Part shown: piece after piece, positions 39,474 through 47,753 of the stretch
Position numbering within the stretch: the first letter of the stretch is position 1
Layout of the letters: every line of letters begins with the position of its first letter
NCBI GenBank assembly: GCA_965198655.1
Contig: OZ240668.1
Coordinates: 3,162,001-3,226,000, forward strand
DNA from: Lichenicola sp965198655
GTDB lineage: Bacteria > Pseudomonadota > Alphaproteobacteria > Acetobacterales > Acetobacteraceae
DNA: 64,000 bases
Reading direction: 5' to 3'
The notes under the pieces: generated by a model
What the model saw: only the letters and a program-made list of their open reading frames with translations
Told to the model about the DNA's origin: nothing
Databases searched by the model: none
Program-made: the position numbers and the translations under genes

Positions 39474-40342
39474 GGTTGCCCTCTTTGCGGTGCGGCGTCG
39501 CGTTCAGGTTTCGGCAGGCGCATTGGCTTCGGCAGGCACGTCGGTATCCTGCGGGACCGGCGCTTCGGCTCCGGTCCGAAACGGGGACCCGTTGTGGTTC
39601 CGGCAGACCGACGGTCCGCGGCGATCCCCGCCATCGCGACCGCGTTCCCCGACCTCCCCTGTTTTCGACTCTCCAGTTCCTCGCTCAGGCAGGATGGCCA
39701 GAGGCAGTGTGTCGGACTGGTGGCTCCGGACGCGTTGATCGGTAGGCGCAGGAGCCGCCTGTACCGGCACGAGCATGATTCCGTGGACCAGCGACGGCAT
39801 CCATCAGGCTGCAGGTCATCGACATCACCGGACGCCAGGATGCTCATACAACAAGGCTAAACAGCCATGGTTGCAGATGCAATGCTTGCATGTGCAACGA
39901 ACACGCCTGGCCGAGGCCTGCCGGGGCTAAAACATGGCAACCTGAAAACCTTGACACGTCCGCTGATGGACCAGGACGGCCGCTGCCGGACGAGCCTCGT
40001 CCTCGCGCGGTCCTGGACCAGGACGGTCGCCCGAACCGGGTCAGGGCAGCCGGATCACGCCCATCTTGGCTGCCGCAGCCTGTCTGAGCCTCTGACCAAG
40101 TCCTCCTCTCGTCACGATCTGCCGCCTGCAGGCCAAGCCCCGCGGACGACAACGGAGCAGCGGATCCAGGATGGCAGCTCGCCCTGCACCATGCCGGACG
40201 ACATGATCCAGTCGGCATGCGGCGCGCTGGAGTTCCGGACGCGATCCGGGACGTGCTGAAACGCCTGCTGGTGAACGATGCGGCTACTTGGACCAGCCCC
40301 GAGGCGTTCGATACGATCGGTCGAAGGCGATCCGGCACGCGA
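39474..40342 (-). other. Long intergenic region without a recognisable gene
   Basis: In these 869 bases I see no protein-like frame or relic. The notable feature is the double inverted repeat at 39871-39897. The stretch may contain the promoter of the MhpA-like gene. Confidence 0.4.
39871..39897. promoter_or_regulatory. Candidate operator, same architecture as the MarR site
   Basis: The form is TTGCA-N2-TGCAA-N3-TTGCA-N2-TGCAA. One flanking base pair extends the arms, giving 12 of 13 matched positions around a three-base centre. It lies about 400 bases upstream of the MhpA-like gene. The site at 34149-34175 has the same four half-sites and spacings. Confidence 0.5.
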
Positions 40343-41449
40343 TCATCCGCCCATTACGAGCACCGGCTTGATGACGCTTCCGTCGAGGGAGGCCGCGGAG
40401 GCTTCGTTGATCGCGTCGAACGCGAAGGTCTGCACGATCCGCTCGATCGGCAGGCGGCCCAGACGATACAACTCGATGAGCTGCGGTATCACGACGCGCG
40501 GGTTCGCATCCCCCTGGTTGGTGCCGACGATGCGCAGGCCGCGCGCGACCAGGTCGATCACGTCGAACGATCCCGGCTCCCCTCGGGACGGGACGCCGAC
40601 GACGACGCAGGTGCCTGCCGATGCCAGCACCTTGATCGCGGTCTCCAGCGCGCGCGGGTTGCCGCTGGTCTCGATCACGCCGTCGACGCCCACGCCGCCG
40701 GTGAGGGACAGGATCGCCTGGCGGCTGTCGTCCTTGGCCGCGTCCACCAGATGGGTCGCACCCAGCTCCCGGGCCAGCGCGAGACGACCCGGATGCACAT
40801 CGATAGCGATCACCTGGGTGGCGCCGGTCAACCGCAACCCCATGATGGCGGACAGCCCGACCGCGCCGGCACCGAACACGGCGACGCGGTCGCCGGGCAT
40901 CGGGCGCAGCACGCTGGTCGCGGCGCTGACGCCGGTCTGCACACCGCAGCCGAGCGGCGCCAGGATGGAGGCCGGAAGGTCGTCCGGCACCGGAACCGCC
41001 GCACGGGCGGCAGTGGCCACGAAGCGGGAGAACGAGGACTGACCGAAGAAGTGGCTATGGATGGGATGCGCGTCGCAGCGCAGGCTGCTGGACCCGTCGT
41101 CCCGCCCGCCGCCGACCAGGTTGAGCACCGGCCAAGTCCGGCAGTAGGCCGGCGCACCCCGCACGCAGGCGGGACAGCGCCCGCAGGAGGTGAACGAGAT
41201 CACCACCCGGGTGCCGAGCGACAGGTCGGTGACCGCGGCCCCGAGCTCGACCACCCGGCCAACCCCTTCATGGCCGAGCACGCCAGGCAGCGGAAACGGG
41301 ATGCTTCCCGCCTGCGCCGACAGATCGGCGTGGCACATCCCGCAGGCCTCGAGCTCGACTACCACCTCGCCCGGCTGCGGGGGAAGCAGCTCAAGCTCCA
41401 TCAGGACGAACGGTTCACGCGGCGCGTCGACCACTGCCGCCATCGTCAT
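40343..41449 (-). CDS. Zinc-dependent (aryl-)alcohol dehydrogenase, MDR superfamily
   Basis: This 368-residue medium-chain dehydrogenase has the catalytic-zinc segment CGMCHADL and LGHEGVGRV, and a structural-zinc loop with four Cys (CGRCPACVRGAPAYC). The Rossmann motif is GAGAVGL, and the substrate domain matches aryl-alcohol dehydrogenases (GCGVQTG). It oxidises an alcohol to the aldehyde with NAD. ATG at 41449 is preferred over the GTG at 41515 because it gives the usual family start; no strong ribosome site helps. It could feed the aldehyde dehydrogenases in this window. Confidence 0.93.
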   Translation of the reverse strand: MTMAAVVDAPREPFVLMELELLPPQPGEVVVELEACGMCHADLSAQAGSIPFPLPGVLGHEGVGRVVELGAAVTDLSLGTRVVISFTSCGRCPACVRGAPAYCRTWPVLNLVGGGRDDGSSSLRCDAHPIHSHFFGQSSFSRFVATAARAAVPVPDDLPASILAPLGCGVQTGVSAATSVLRPMPGDRVAVFGAGAVGLSAIMGLRLTGATQVIAIDVHPGRLALARELGATHLVDAAKDDSRQAILSLTGGVGVDGVIETSGNPRALETAIKVLASAGTCVVVGVPSRGEPGSFDVIDLVARGLRIVGTNQGDANPRVVIPQLIELYRLGRLPIERIVQTFAFDAINEASAASLDGSVIKPVLVMGG

Positions 41450-41582
41450 GCGATGGGCGAACGATCCAGGTTCATCAGGCACGATCAGGGAAATCCTTGC
41501 TAATCGCTCGGCCACGGCGGTGGCCCCCGCTGGTCTGGATGCTACCTGTAGCCCTGCCGCACGAACAGGCCGACCGGCGCCA

Positions 41583-42074
41583 TCAACGATGCGGCTCCAT
41601 CCAGCTCAGGTAGGCCGCTACCGGGCTGGTCAACGCCAAGCCCTTCAAGTCCCCCAACGCCACCATGCGTGCCCCTATGATCTCGCTGCCGTCCACCTTC
41701 AGCTCCGGCAGCCGGTCTAGACGCAGCTCGAACAGGTGGACCACGTCGTTCCGTCCGTCCGACAGGCCACGGAAGATCCCGGCGGGGGTCAGGGTCTTCG
41801 CGATCAGCCCGACCTCCTCCATCAGCTCCCGCTTCGCCGCTCCCTCCGGGGTCTCGCCAGCACTCACCCCACCACCGGGAAAGTTCCACTGCGGCCGGTA
41901 TGAGGAGCGCACCAGCAGCACGCTGTCGCCAACGTAGACGGCGACCAGTGCGCCGATATGAGGCGCGCGGCGGATGCGCCACCACAGGGTCGCCAACGGG
42001 AAGCCGATGCGGAACACGAGGCGCCGCGTGCGGTCCCGCAGCGTAGGGCGGGAGGTCCAGGTGGTCGGGTTCAA
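41583..42074 (-). CDS. NUDIX hydrolase
   Basis: This 163-residue protein has a complete Nudix box from G68 to L90 (G-x5-E-x7-RE-L-x-EE-x-GL, all positions present), so it should be an active Mg2+-dependent pyrophosphohydrolase of a nucleoside diphosphate linked to X. An N-terminal basic segment of about 35 residues precedes the domain. The start appears to be TTG 42074, only four bases beyond the stop of the frameshifted DUF6232-type gene, so the two were probably co-translated. Substrate unknown; no clear tie to the catabolic genes. Confidence 0.92.
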   Translation of the reverse strand: MNPTTWTSRPTLRDRTRRLVFRIGFPLATLWWRIRRAPHIGALVAVYVGDSVLLVRSSYRPQWNFPGGGVSAGETPEGAAKRELMEEVGLIAKTLTPAGIFRGLSDGRNDVVHLFELRLDRLPELKVDGSEIIGARMVALGDLKGLALTSPVAAYLSWMEPHR

Positions 42075-42078
42075 GAGA

Positions 42079-42416
42079 TCAACCGCGATGTACCACAGCC
42101 TGCTCGATGGCAGCCTTCACCTCGATCGGGGTTGTCCGGCCACACGCTGCGAGCGCGCGCCGATCACCGCTGCCGGTTCGTAAGATCAAGCCATTCTCCG
42201 CTAGCACAGCCGCCAGAGCGGACACGACGGCAAGGATATCACGCCTCCCAACAGGACCATCATCGCCAGGAGTGCCGGGAGGGCCCTCTTAGCCGGCTTG
42301 ATGAACGCAGTGCCGATGCCGTTGATCGGATAGCTGGCATCATCGATGCGGACGAGTGTCCGGGTTACCTGAACATCATTTGCGAAGTAGAGCGTCTGCT
42401 CGCAAGCGGCTGGCAT
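42079..42416 (-). pseudogene. DUF6232-type small membrane protein, frameshifted
   Basis: The frame from ATG 42416 reads TLYFANDVQVTRTLVRIDDA, SYPINGIGTAFIKP and a membrane helix ALPALLAMMVLLGG, then runs into a stop. In the next frame the coding continues DILAVVSALAAVLAENGLIL, RTGSGDRRALAACGRTTP and AAIEQAVVHRG with TGA at 42081-42079. Joined, these give about 112 residues with the DUF6232 layout: an N-terminal beta part, two membrane helices and a C-terminal segment with SG-x-x-x-AL. The span of 338 bases is not a multiple of three. The slip lies near 42235-42250. Function of the family is unknown. Confidence 0.62.
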
Positions 42417-43098
42417 GTCGTCACTCGTTCCAAAACCACGATTAGCTTAGGACGGTTTGACATGCTCGCGGGTACCTCGTCTGTCTCAGATTGGAGTGTC
42501 ACCATGTTTCCGCGCGCAGGTCAGGCCGCAGTCTCGTCGCTACCGACCCGCCCAAGGACCCTCTTCACGGCTGTTGCAATCCAGTCTGATCCGCCGCGCG
42601 TCGTCTTCACGTCCCTTGCCCTCAGTTCCCTGGCAACGGCTCCAGGACTTGCCCCCCCTGCCTGGCGTCGGCAGCAAGTTCGCTATGATGCGCTTCAGCA
42701 TGTGCTCCGCATGGTCCGCCGCCAGCCGTTCCAGGGCATCTTCCGTTCACCTGGGTTCACTTCGATGCTCTGGCCTGTTGCTTGAGCGAGCATCTTCGCC
42801 CGATCAGGTGATCTACCTGATCGGTATCGGCCTCGTCCGGCTGGGAACGTGCGAAGCCGTGGCGAGCTGAACCGTCACGGAGCCTGGCTGTGGCCCCGAC
42901 GACGGATTCAAATCGAGGAACTGAGTACAGGTGTTCCGCCAACGGTTCAGCCGGTCTTGCGGAAGGACCGGTCGCTGGAATCGACCAAGGCACCGACAGT
43001 CCTTTGACGGGAGCTTCGCAAGCCGAGGCGACATCGTTGGATAGGAGAACGGTCGTCGCCAACGAGATGCGAAGCTTGAGCCGGTGCTAGGCTCCGGC
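42417..43098. other. Intergenic region holding a long copy of the dispersed repeat
   Basis: No gene is seen. Bases 42755-42823 match 52441-52510 with scattered differences and end in the palindrome CGATCAGGTG / TACCTGATCG (42801-42823). The shared 70-base block shows that the palindrome is part of a longer element. Confidence 0.55.
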
Positions 43099-43515
43099 TC
43101 AAGCGGCGCAGGGAACGGGCATGACACCCCAAGCTGCCAGTTGCAGCCCTATATCCGCCCGTATGGCCTCCACAGCCGCTTCAACGGTCCGATACGGTCC
43201 CGACTCGGCAACGTCGCCGACCTCGTCCAGCTCGTTCCTGTGAATGACACGGAACCGTCCCCGTGATCCCCGCCAAATCTGGAAGCTGCCGACGGGTGGC
43301 CCGGCGACCCGCGTGATCATGACATGGTCGTGTCGCACCCCGGCATCCGCGTCCCGCATCAGGGCGACGGTAAACCAGCCTGTCGGCAGCGATTGCGCTG
43401 CCTGCGTCGCTTGGTCGAACATGAACGCGGTCATGAACGTGTCCGCGGGAACCGCGAAGGTGACGACGTTGCTTTGAGCGTAACCGGTCTTATCGGTGGA
43501 GGAAGCTTGGGGCAC
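43099..43515 (-). CDS. Hypothetical protein
   Basis: This 138-residue protein has balanced composition, and codon use unlike the antisense frames around it. It starts with a polar N-terminus. A middle part reads AFMFDQATQAAQSLPTGWFT and HDHVMITRVAGPPVGSFQIW. The C-terminus has a helix (YRTVEAAVEAIRADI). No signal peptide, membrane segment or known motif is seen. It stands alone between non-coding stretches. I do not recognise a family. Confidence 0.68.
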   Translation of the reverse strand: MPQASSTDKTGYAQSNVVTFAVPADTFMTAFMFDQATQAAQSLPTGWFTVALMRDADAGVRHDHVMITRVAGPPVGSFQIWRGSRGRFRVIHRNELDEVGDVAESGPYRTVEAAVEAIRADIGLQLAAWGVMPVPCAA

Positions 43516-44352
43516 AGCACGCTTCTTTGCTCTGGGTCAGACAGGAGCGAGAGGGTTGGGTATCCCCGCGCCATGGCGTTCTATGCCAGGTTGTAAACCT
43601 TTTTGGAAGACAACCCTGAGGTTTATTAGTGAGACGAGTCACGCTCCCGTGAACCTGCTGCAGACTCTCCACCTGCAGTGGGACCTCGACCTGCACGTGA
43701 AGGCTCGCTCAAGCCTCCTCACCGGCCTTGTAGAGCGGCTTGCTGGGCCGTTGAACGTTTGACCGAACGCGATAGTCCGCACTTGGATACGCGACGACAG
43801 GTGCAGGAGCGGGTTGTGCCGCTGCTGGTTGCTCAGGTTGTCCCGGCTGAACGCCTGCCGCCGAGCGAACGCTTTGCCTGTGCTTGGTGAGGGCGTCGCG
43901 TCTGGGTCCGGCCTTGTGAACATGACCTGCATCTCCTTGAGCTGCGGGATCGCAAGCTTAAGGAGCGGCTTTCGAACAGCAGGAAGCACGCTGGGGCGCA
44001 CATGGGTTCTCGGCAACGAAGACGCCGGCCCCCGTAGCCCTGATGCCATACGCCAGCTTCCCAACCTCGATCAGGTTGCCGCCGGACTGTTCAGGCTGAG
44101 CGCCACGAACATTTCCGATGTCCGGTCATCATGAATGCCGCCGCAACCCGGTCGATGTCACTCCGGACACCAAACAATTCCACGTCGTGATGGACCAGAA
44201 GAACTATCAGGAGAAAGTCCAAGCCATCCCGATGCTGTCAGCACCCGTCACACCTCGTTACAGCTCTCGCCCGAATCACGCCGCAGAGCTGGAGCTGACT
44301 GCGTTCAATCCAACGGTTTACCTAGACCACCGTTGGCATGAGGAGAACCACC
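43516..44352. other. Long intergenic region without a recognisable gene
   Basis: Frames here give only atypical, Arg/Ser-rich translations. One short plus-strand piece (LHLLELRDRKLKERLSNSRK near 43930) looks helical but has no start and no family match I can name. Confidence 0.35.
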
Positions 44353-44565
44353 ATGAACGTCCGTCAGGCCATCAAGCGGCCGCTTCTGGCCGTCGCCGCA
44401 GTCGCTGCAATCCTTGGCGCTGTTCCGATCGCGAACGCGCAGCCTTTCCCGCCTCTGCCGCCCGGCTGGGTCGGTCCCCACTACTACTACGGCGGTCATT
44501 ACTGGCATCGTCGGGTCTGGGTATGGGATCGGTTCCATCACCATCGCTTCTATCGCTACTATTGA
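44353..44565 (+). CDS. Small secreted His/Tyr-rich protein
   Basis: This 70-residue protein has a clear signal peptide (RPLLAVAAVAAILGAVPIANA, cleavage after ANA near residue 30). The mature part of about 40 residues is extremely rich in Tyr, His, Trp and Arg, for example GPHYYYGGHYWHRR and HHHRFYRYY. A strong GAGGAG site precedes ATG, and a terminator-like hairpin follows at 44575. Short proteins of this style occur in alphaproteobacteria with no known role; metal or surface binding is only a guess from composition. Confidence 0.75.
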   Translation: MNVRQAIKRPLLAVAAVAAILGAVPIANAQPFPPLPPGWVGPHYYYGGHYWHRRVWVWDRFHHHRFYRYY

Positions 44566-44574
44566 CCATCCGGG

Positions 44575-44609
44575 CGGGGGCGTCGCAGGGCATTGCGGAG
44601 CCCCCGTTT
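44575..44609 (+). terminator. Probable rho-independent terminator
   Basis: CGGGGGC (44575-44581) pairs with GCCCCCG (44600-44606), and an inner CGCA/TGCG stem extends the hairpin. TTT follows. It starts ten bases after the stop of the small secreted protein gene. Confidence 0.55.
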
Positions 44610-45209
44610 GCCGGACCGGCGTCAGCCGGGCCTAGGAGCCTGTCCAGCAGTCTCGGCAACGATCCACGCCACATATCCCGAGCTGCCTGAAGAACGCCCT
44701 TCCGGTGCCCGCTCAGCCCGCTGCGCCGCCGACGCCGGCGCGTCCCGGCATCATGCGACAGCATCGTCGTGACGGCTCAAGCCGCCAGGTGATGCAGTGC
44801 AACCTTCGGCGCCACGCTCTCACGTCGGAACAGGATCGGCTCAACAATTCTGGGCCTGGTGGGCTATAGGTCGGATCAAGCTCACCGCCGGGACGCGGGA
44901 ACGCGTTTCCTTGGGAAGCGGCAGCATGGCCAGAACAGGAACCTGTCGGGGCCCGGTTGACCGTCCACCGAAAGACCGACGATGAGACTGCACGTGGCGA
45001 CGCTACCCGAATGTCCAAGGGCAGGAGCCAGCCCGACCTCGTGCCTGCGCCGTGCGACGCCGGATGAGCCGGGTGCTTACCCGCGCGCGGCTTCTTCCGA
45101 CCGGGCCGCGCGATCGGGCCGGCGAGGCTCTGCCTTCCCTGGTCGCTCGGAAGATGCAAGGAAACGGCGACGTCGAGCCGCGGGGCGGCTCCAGGGAGCG
45201 TAACCGGTC
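44610..45209. other. Intergenic region without a gene
   Basis: No protein-like frame or relic seen in these 600 bases. The last part carries the ribosome site GGGAG before the MFS gene at 45210. Confidence 0.4.
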
Positions 45210-46571
45210 ATGTCACTGACGATGTCTCAGCAGACGGCGATGAACGGCGCCGTACGCCACCTGGTCAGCCGCTACAACCCCAAGGGCCGCCGCATCGGCT
45301 GGCTGATGCTTGCCTCGATCCTGCTAGAGGCCTGGGACCTGTACTCCATTGCTTTCGTGCTGGTGTTCATCCGCCAGCAGTTCCATCCGAACCCGCTGCT
45401 GCTCGGCCTGGCCGCCGCCGGAACGCAAGGCGGCGCGCTGGTCGGCGCGCTGCTGGGCGGATGGCTGTGCGACCGGATCGGCCGCCGGGTGATGTTCCTG
45501 ACGACCATGGTCCTGTTCATCGTGCTGGCCCTGGCCCAGGCCTTCGTGCCCACCGTCGGCTGGCTGGTGCTGGTGCGCCTGCTGCTCGGCATCCCGCTCG
45601 GCAGCGACATCTCCAACGGCTACGCCTACATCATGGAGTCGATGCCCAGGGGCGAGCGGGAGGTGATGGGCAACCGCTGGCAGTTCATGTTCGCCCTGGG
45701 CGAGGTCCTGACGCTGGCGGTGGTCGCGGTGTTCCTGATCGCCCGGCTGCCGCCGCACCTGATCTGGCGGGTGACGCTGGGGCTGGGCGCGTTGCCGGCG
45801 GTGATCATCCTGTGGATGCGCCACGACCTGCCGGAAACGGCGGTCTGGCTGGTCCGGCGCGGCCGCTACCGCGAGGCCAAGCAGGTCAGCCAGGAGCTGT
45901 ACGGCGATCCGCTCGACATGCTGCCGGACGAGGACGTGGTGGTGAGCCGGCCGGCGCCGACCGCGTTCCTGGCCGACCTCGCGCAGGACCGGACCCGCTG
46001 GCGCGCCACGCTGTACGGCTGGATCTCCTGCTTCTGCCAGGCGGCGGAGTTCTCCACCTTCGCCTTCTACATCCCGGTGCTGTTCCTGTCCCTGCACGTG
46101 TCCTCCGTGCTCGGCACCGACCTGGTGACGATGGGGCTGTACGTGATCGCCGCGATCTCCGGCTGGGTCGGCCCGCTGATCACGCCCCGGATCGGGCATC
46201 GCGGCATCGGCGCCGCCGGGTTCGGCATCGTGCTGGTCTCGCTGCTGGCGGCAGCCGCGGCGATCCATACCCACCACCCGATGCTGCTGCCGTTCATCGC
46301 GGCCACCATGCTCTGGGGCCACTACTGGGACGCGTCCAACGGCATGACCATCCCCGCCCTGGTCGCGAAACCGGAATATCGCGGCACCGCCAGCGGCTTC
46401 GCCTACATGTTCGTCAAGCTGCCGTCGTTCCTGGCGATCTTCCTGTTCCCGTCCCTGTTCCAGGCGATCGGCCAGGCGGACGCCACGCTGTTCGTCGCCA
46501 TCTTCCCGCTGGTCGGGCTGCTGTCGGCCGTGTTCATCCTGCCCGAGGTCTACGGCTATGAGCACGACTGA
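45210..46571 (+). CDS. MFS transporter, sugar/organic-acid type
   Basis: This 453-residue inner-membrane carrier has twelve predicted helices. The signature after helix 2 is GGWLCDRIGRRVMFL, and helix 4-5 has SDISNGYAYIMESMPRGERE, close to the sugar-porter and Pht-like branches. The central loop between helices 6 and 7 is about 60 residues. The frame is intact, unlike the two aromatic-acid carriers in the window. It overlaps the next gene (a KdgK-like kinase) by 14 bases, so the carrier and kinase form one unit and the cargo is probably a keto-sugar acid. Confidence 0.94.
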   Translation: MSLTMSQQTAMNGAVRHLVSRYNPKGRRIGWLMLASILLEAWDLYSIAFVLVFIRQQFHPNPLLLGLAAAGTQGGALVGALLGGWLCDRIGRRVMFLTTMVLFIVLALAQAFVPTVGWLVLVRLLLGIPLGSDISNGYAYIMESMPRGEREVMGNRWQFMFALGEVLTLAVVAVFLIARLPPHLIWRVTLGLGALPAVIILWMRHDLPETAVWLVRRGRYREAKQVSQELYGDPLDMLPDEDVVVSRPAPTAFLADLAQDRTRWRATLYGWISCFCQAAEFSTFAFYIPVLFLSLHVSSVLGTDLVTMGLYVIAAISGWVGPLITPRIGHRGIGAAGFGIVLVSLLAAAAAIHTHHPMLLPFIAATMLWGHYWDASNGMTIPALVAKPEYRGTASGFAYMFVKLPSFLAIFLFPSLFQAIGQADATLFVAIFPLVGLLSAVFILPEVYGYEHD

Positions 46572-47487
46572 GCGGCGCATGCGGATCGCCTGCCTCGGCG
46601 AGTGCATGGTGGAGCTGCGCGAGCGTCCGGACGGGCTGCTGAGCCGAAGCCATGGCGGCGACACGCTCAACACGGCGGTCTATCTCGCCCGGCTCGGCGC
46701 GTCGGTCGACTACGTCACCGCCCTCGGCGACGACCCGATGAGCGACGAGATGCTGGACGCGTGGCGCGCCGAAGGGATCGGCACCGGCCTGGTGCAACGC
46801 GTGGCCGGACACCTGCCCGGCCTCTACATCATCCAGACCAGCCCGGCCGGCGAGCGTCGCTTCACGTACTGGCGCGACAGCGCAGCCGCACGGCAGCTGT
46901 TCGACCATCTCGACCTGCGGGCGCTCGAAGCGGTCGACATGCTCTATCTGTCCGGCATCAGCCTCTCGATCTATGCCGAGCCGGCCAGGACGATCCTGTT
47001 CCAGGCGCTGGCGGCGCTGCGCGCGCGCGGTGGCCGGGTGGTGTTCGACACCAACTTCCGGCCGCGCGGCTGGCCGGACCGGATGCTGGCCCGTGCCTGC
47101 TACGCCCGCATGTTCGACCTGGCCGACATCGTGCTCGCCTCGGTCGAGGACCTGCGCCTGCTCTACGACACCGAGGATGGCGCGGCGCTGCTCCGTCATG
47201 CCGATGACACCGAGATCGTGCTGAAGCTGGACGATCAGGCGTCGCGCATCGTGCATGACGGCACCCGGCTGCTGGTCCGGGCGGCTCCGGTGGCACGGGT
47301 GGTCGACACCACCGCCGCCGGCGACAGCTTCGCCGCCGCCTACCTGGCCGCCCGGCTGGGCGGTGCGTCGCCGGACGTGGCCGCCCTGGCCGGCCATGAT
47401 CTCGCCGGGCTGGTGGTGGGGCATCCGGGCGCGATCATCCCCCGGGCGGCGATGGCCGGCGCGATACCACCGCAGGGCGGCGCTTGA
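46558..47487 (+). CDS. kdgK: PfkB-family carbohydrate kinase, probably 2-keto-3-deoxygluconate kinase
   Basis: This 309-residue ribokinase-fold enzyme has an N-terminal GECMVELRE and GGDTLNTAVYLARLGASV, the KdgK-like ALGDDPMSDEML, and the C-terminal PfkB signature DTTAAGDSFAAAYLA with the catalytic Asp. It phosphorylates a sugar with ATP. The motif set fits 2-keto-3-deoxygluconate best, but other keto-sugars cannot be ruled out. ATG lies inside the end of the MFS gene, a typical sign of translational coupling. It leads into central metabolism through the Entner-Doudoroff route. Confidence 0.92.
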   Translation: MSTTERRMRIACLGECMVELRERPDGLLSRSHGGDTLNTAVYLARLGASVDYVTALGDDPMSDEMLDAWRAEGIGTGLVQRVAGHLPGLYIIQTSPAGERRFTYWRDSAAARQLFDHLDLRALEAVDMLYLSGISLSIYAEPARTILFQALAALRARGGRVVFDTNFRPRGWPDRMLARACYARMFDLADIVLASVEDLRLLYDTEDGAALLRHADDTEIVLKLDDQASRIVHDGTRLLVRAAPVARVVDTTAAGDSFAAAYLAARLGGASPDVAALAGHDLAGLVVGHPGAIIPRAAMAGAIPPQGGA

Positions 47488-47511
47488 GGTCGCTTTCCTA
47501 GAAGCTTCAAA

Positions 47512-47626
47512 GGCCAGGGCTCTGCCCTGGACCCGCTGGGGCCGGAGGCCCCAGACCCCTTTTACTTCAAGAATCGGGTTTGAAGGGCTCTGCCCTTCAT
47601 GGGGTCCAGGGGCAAAGCCCCTGGCC
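47512..47626 (+). repeat. Hairpin-rich intergenic repeat, copy 1
   Basis: This 115-base element is built of consecutive inverted repeats (GGCCAGGGC/GCCCTGG, GGGGCCGG/CCCC, GAAGGGC/GCCCTTC, CCAGGGGC/GCCCCTGG). It lies 25 bases after kdgK and 127 before the toxin gene. Bases 47565-47629 match 51665-51729 with two differences. Confidence 0.9.
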
Positions 47627-47753
47627 TTCGCCGCCAACGGAAGCTTCCAAACGGACGCGCGCGCAGCATCCCCGCCAAGGCTGGATTTCGTTTCGCAGGC
47701 GGTGTTTTCCGATTGGGACAAGTATCATGCGGTCTCCCCTGCGTGGAGATGGC

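Noticed and set aside
39474..40342. Minus- and plus-strand frames of 100-160 codons in the empty gap
   Set aside because: Arg/Ser/Pro-rich translations typical of non-coding GC-rich DNA; no motif.
44118..44350. Open frame with MDQKNYQEKVQAIPMLSAPV
   Set aside because: It looks less random than its neighbours, but has no ribosome site and no family, and runs in another frame into the secreted-protein gene.
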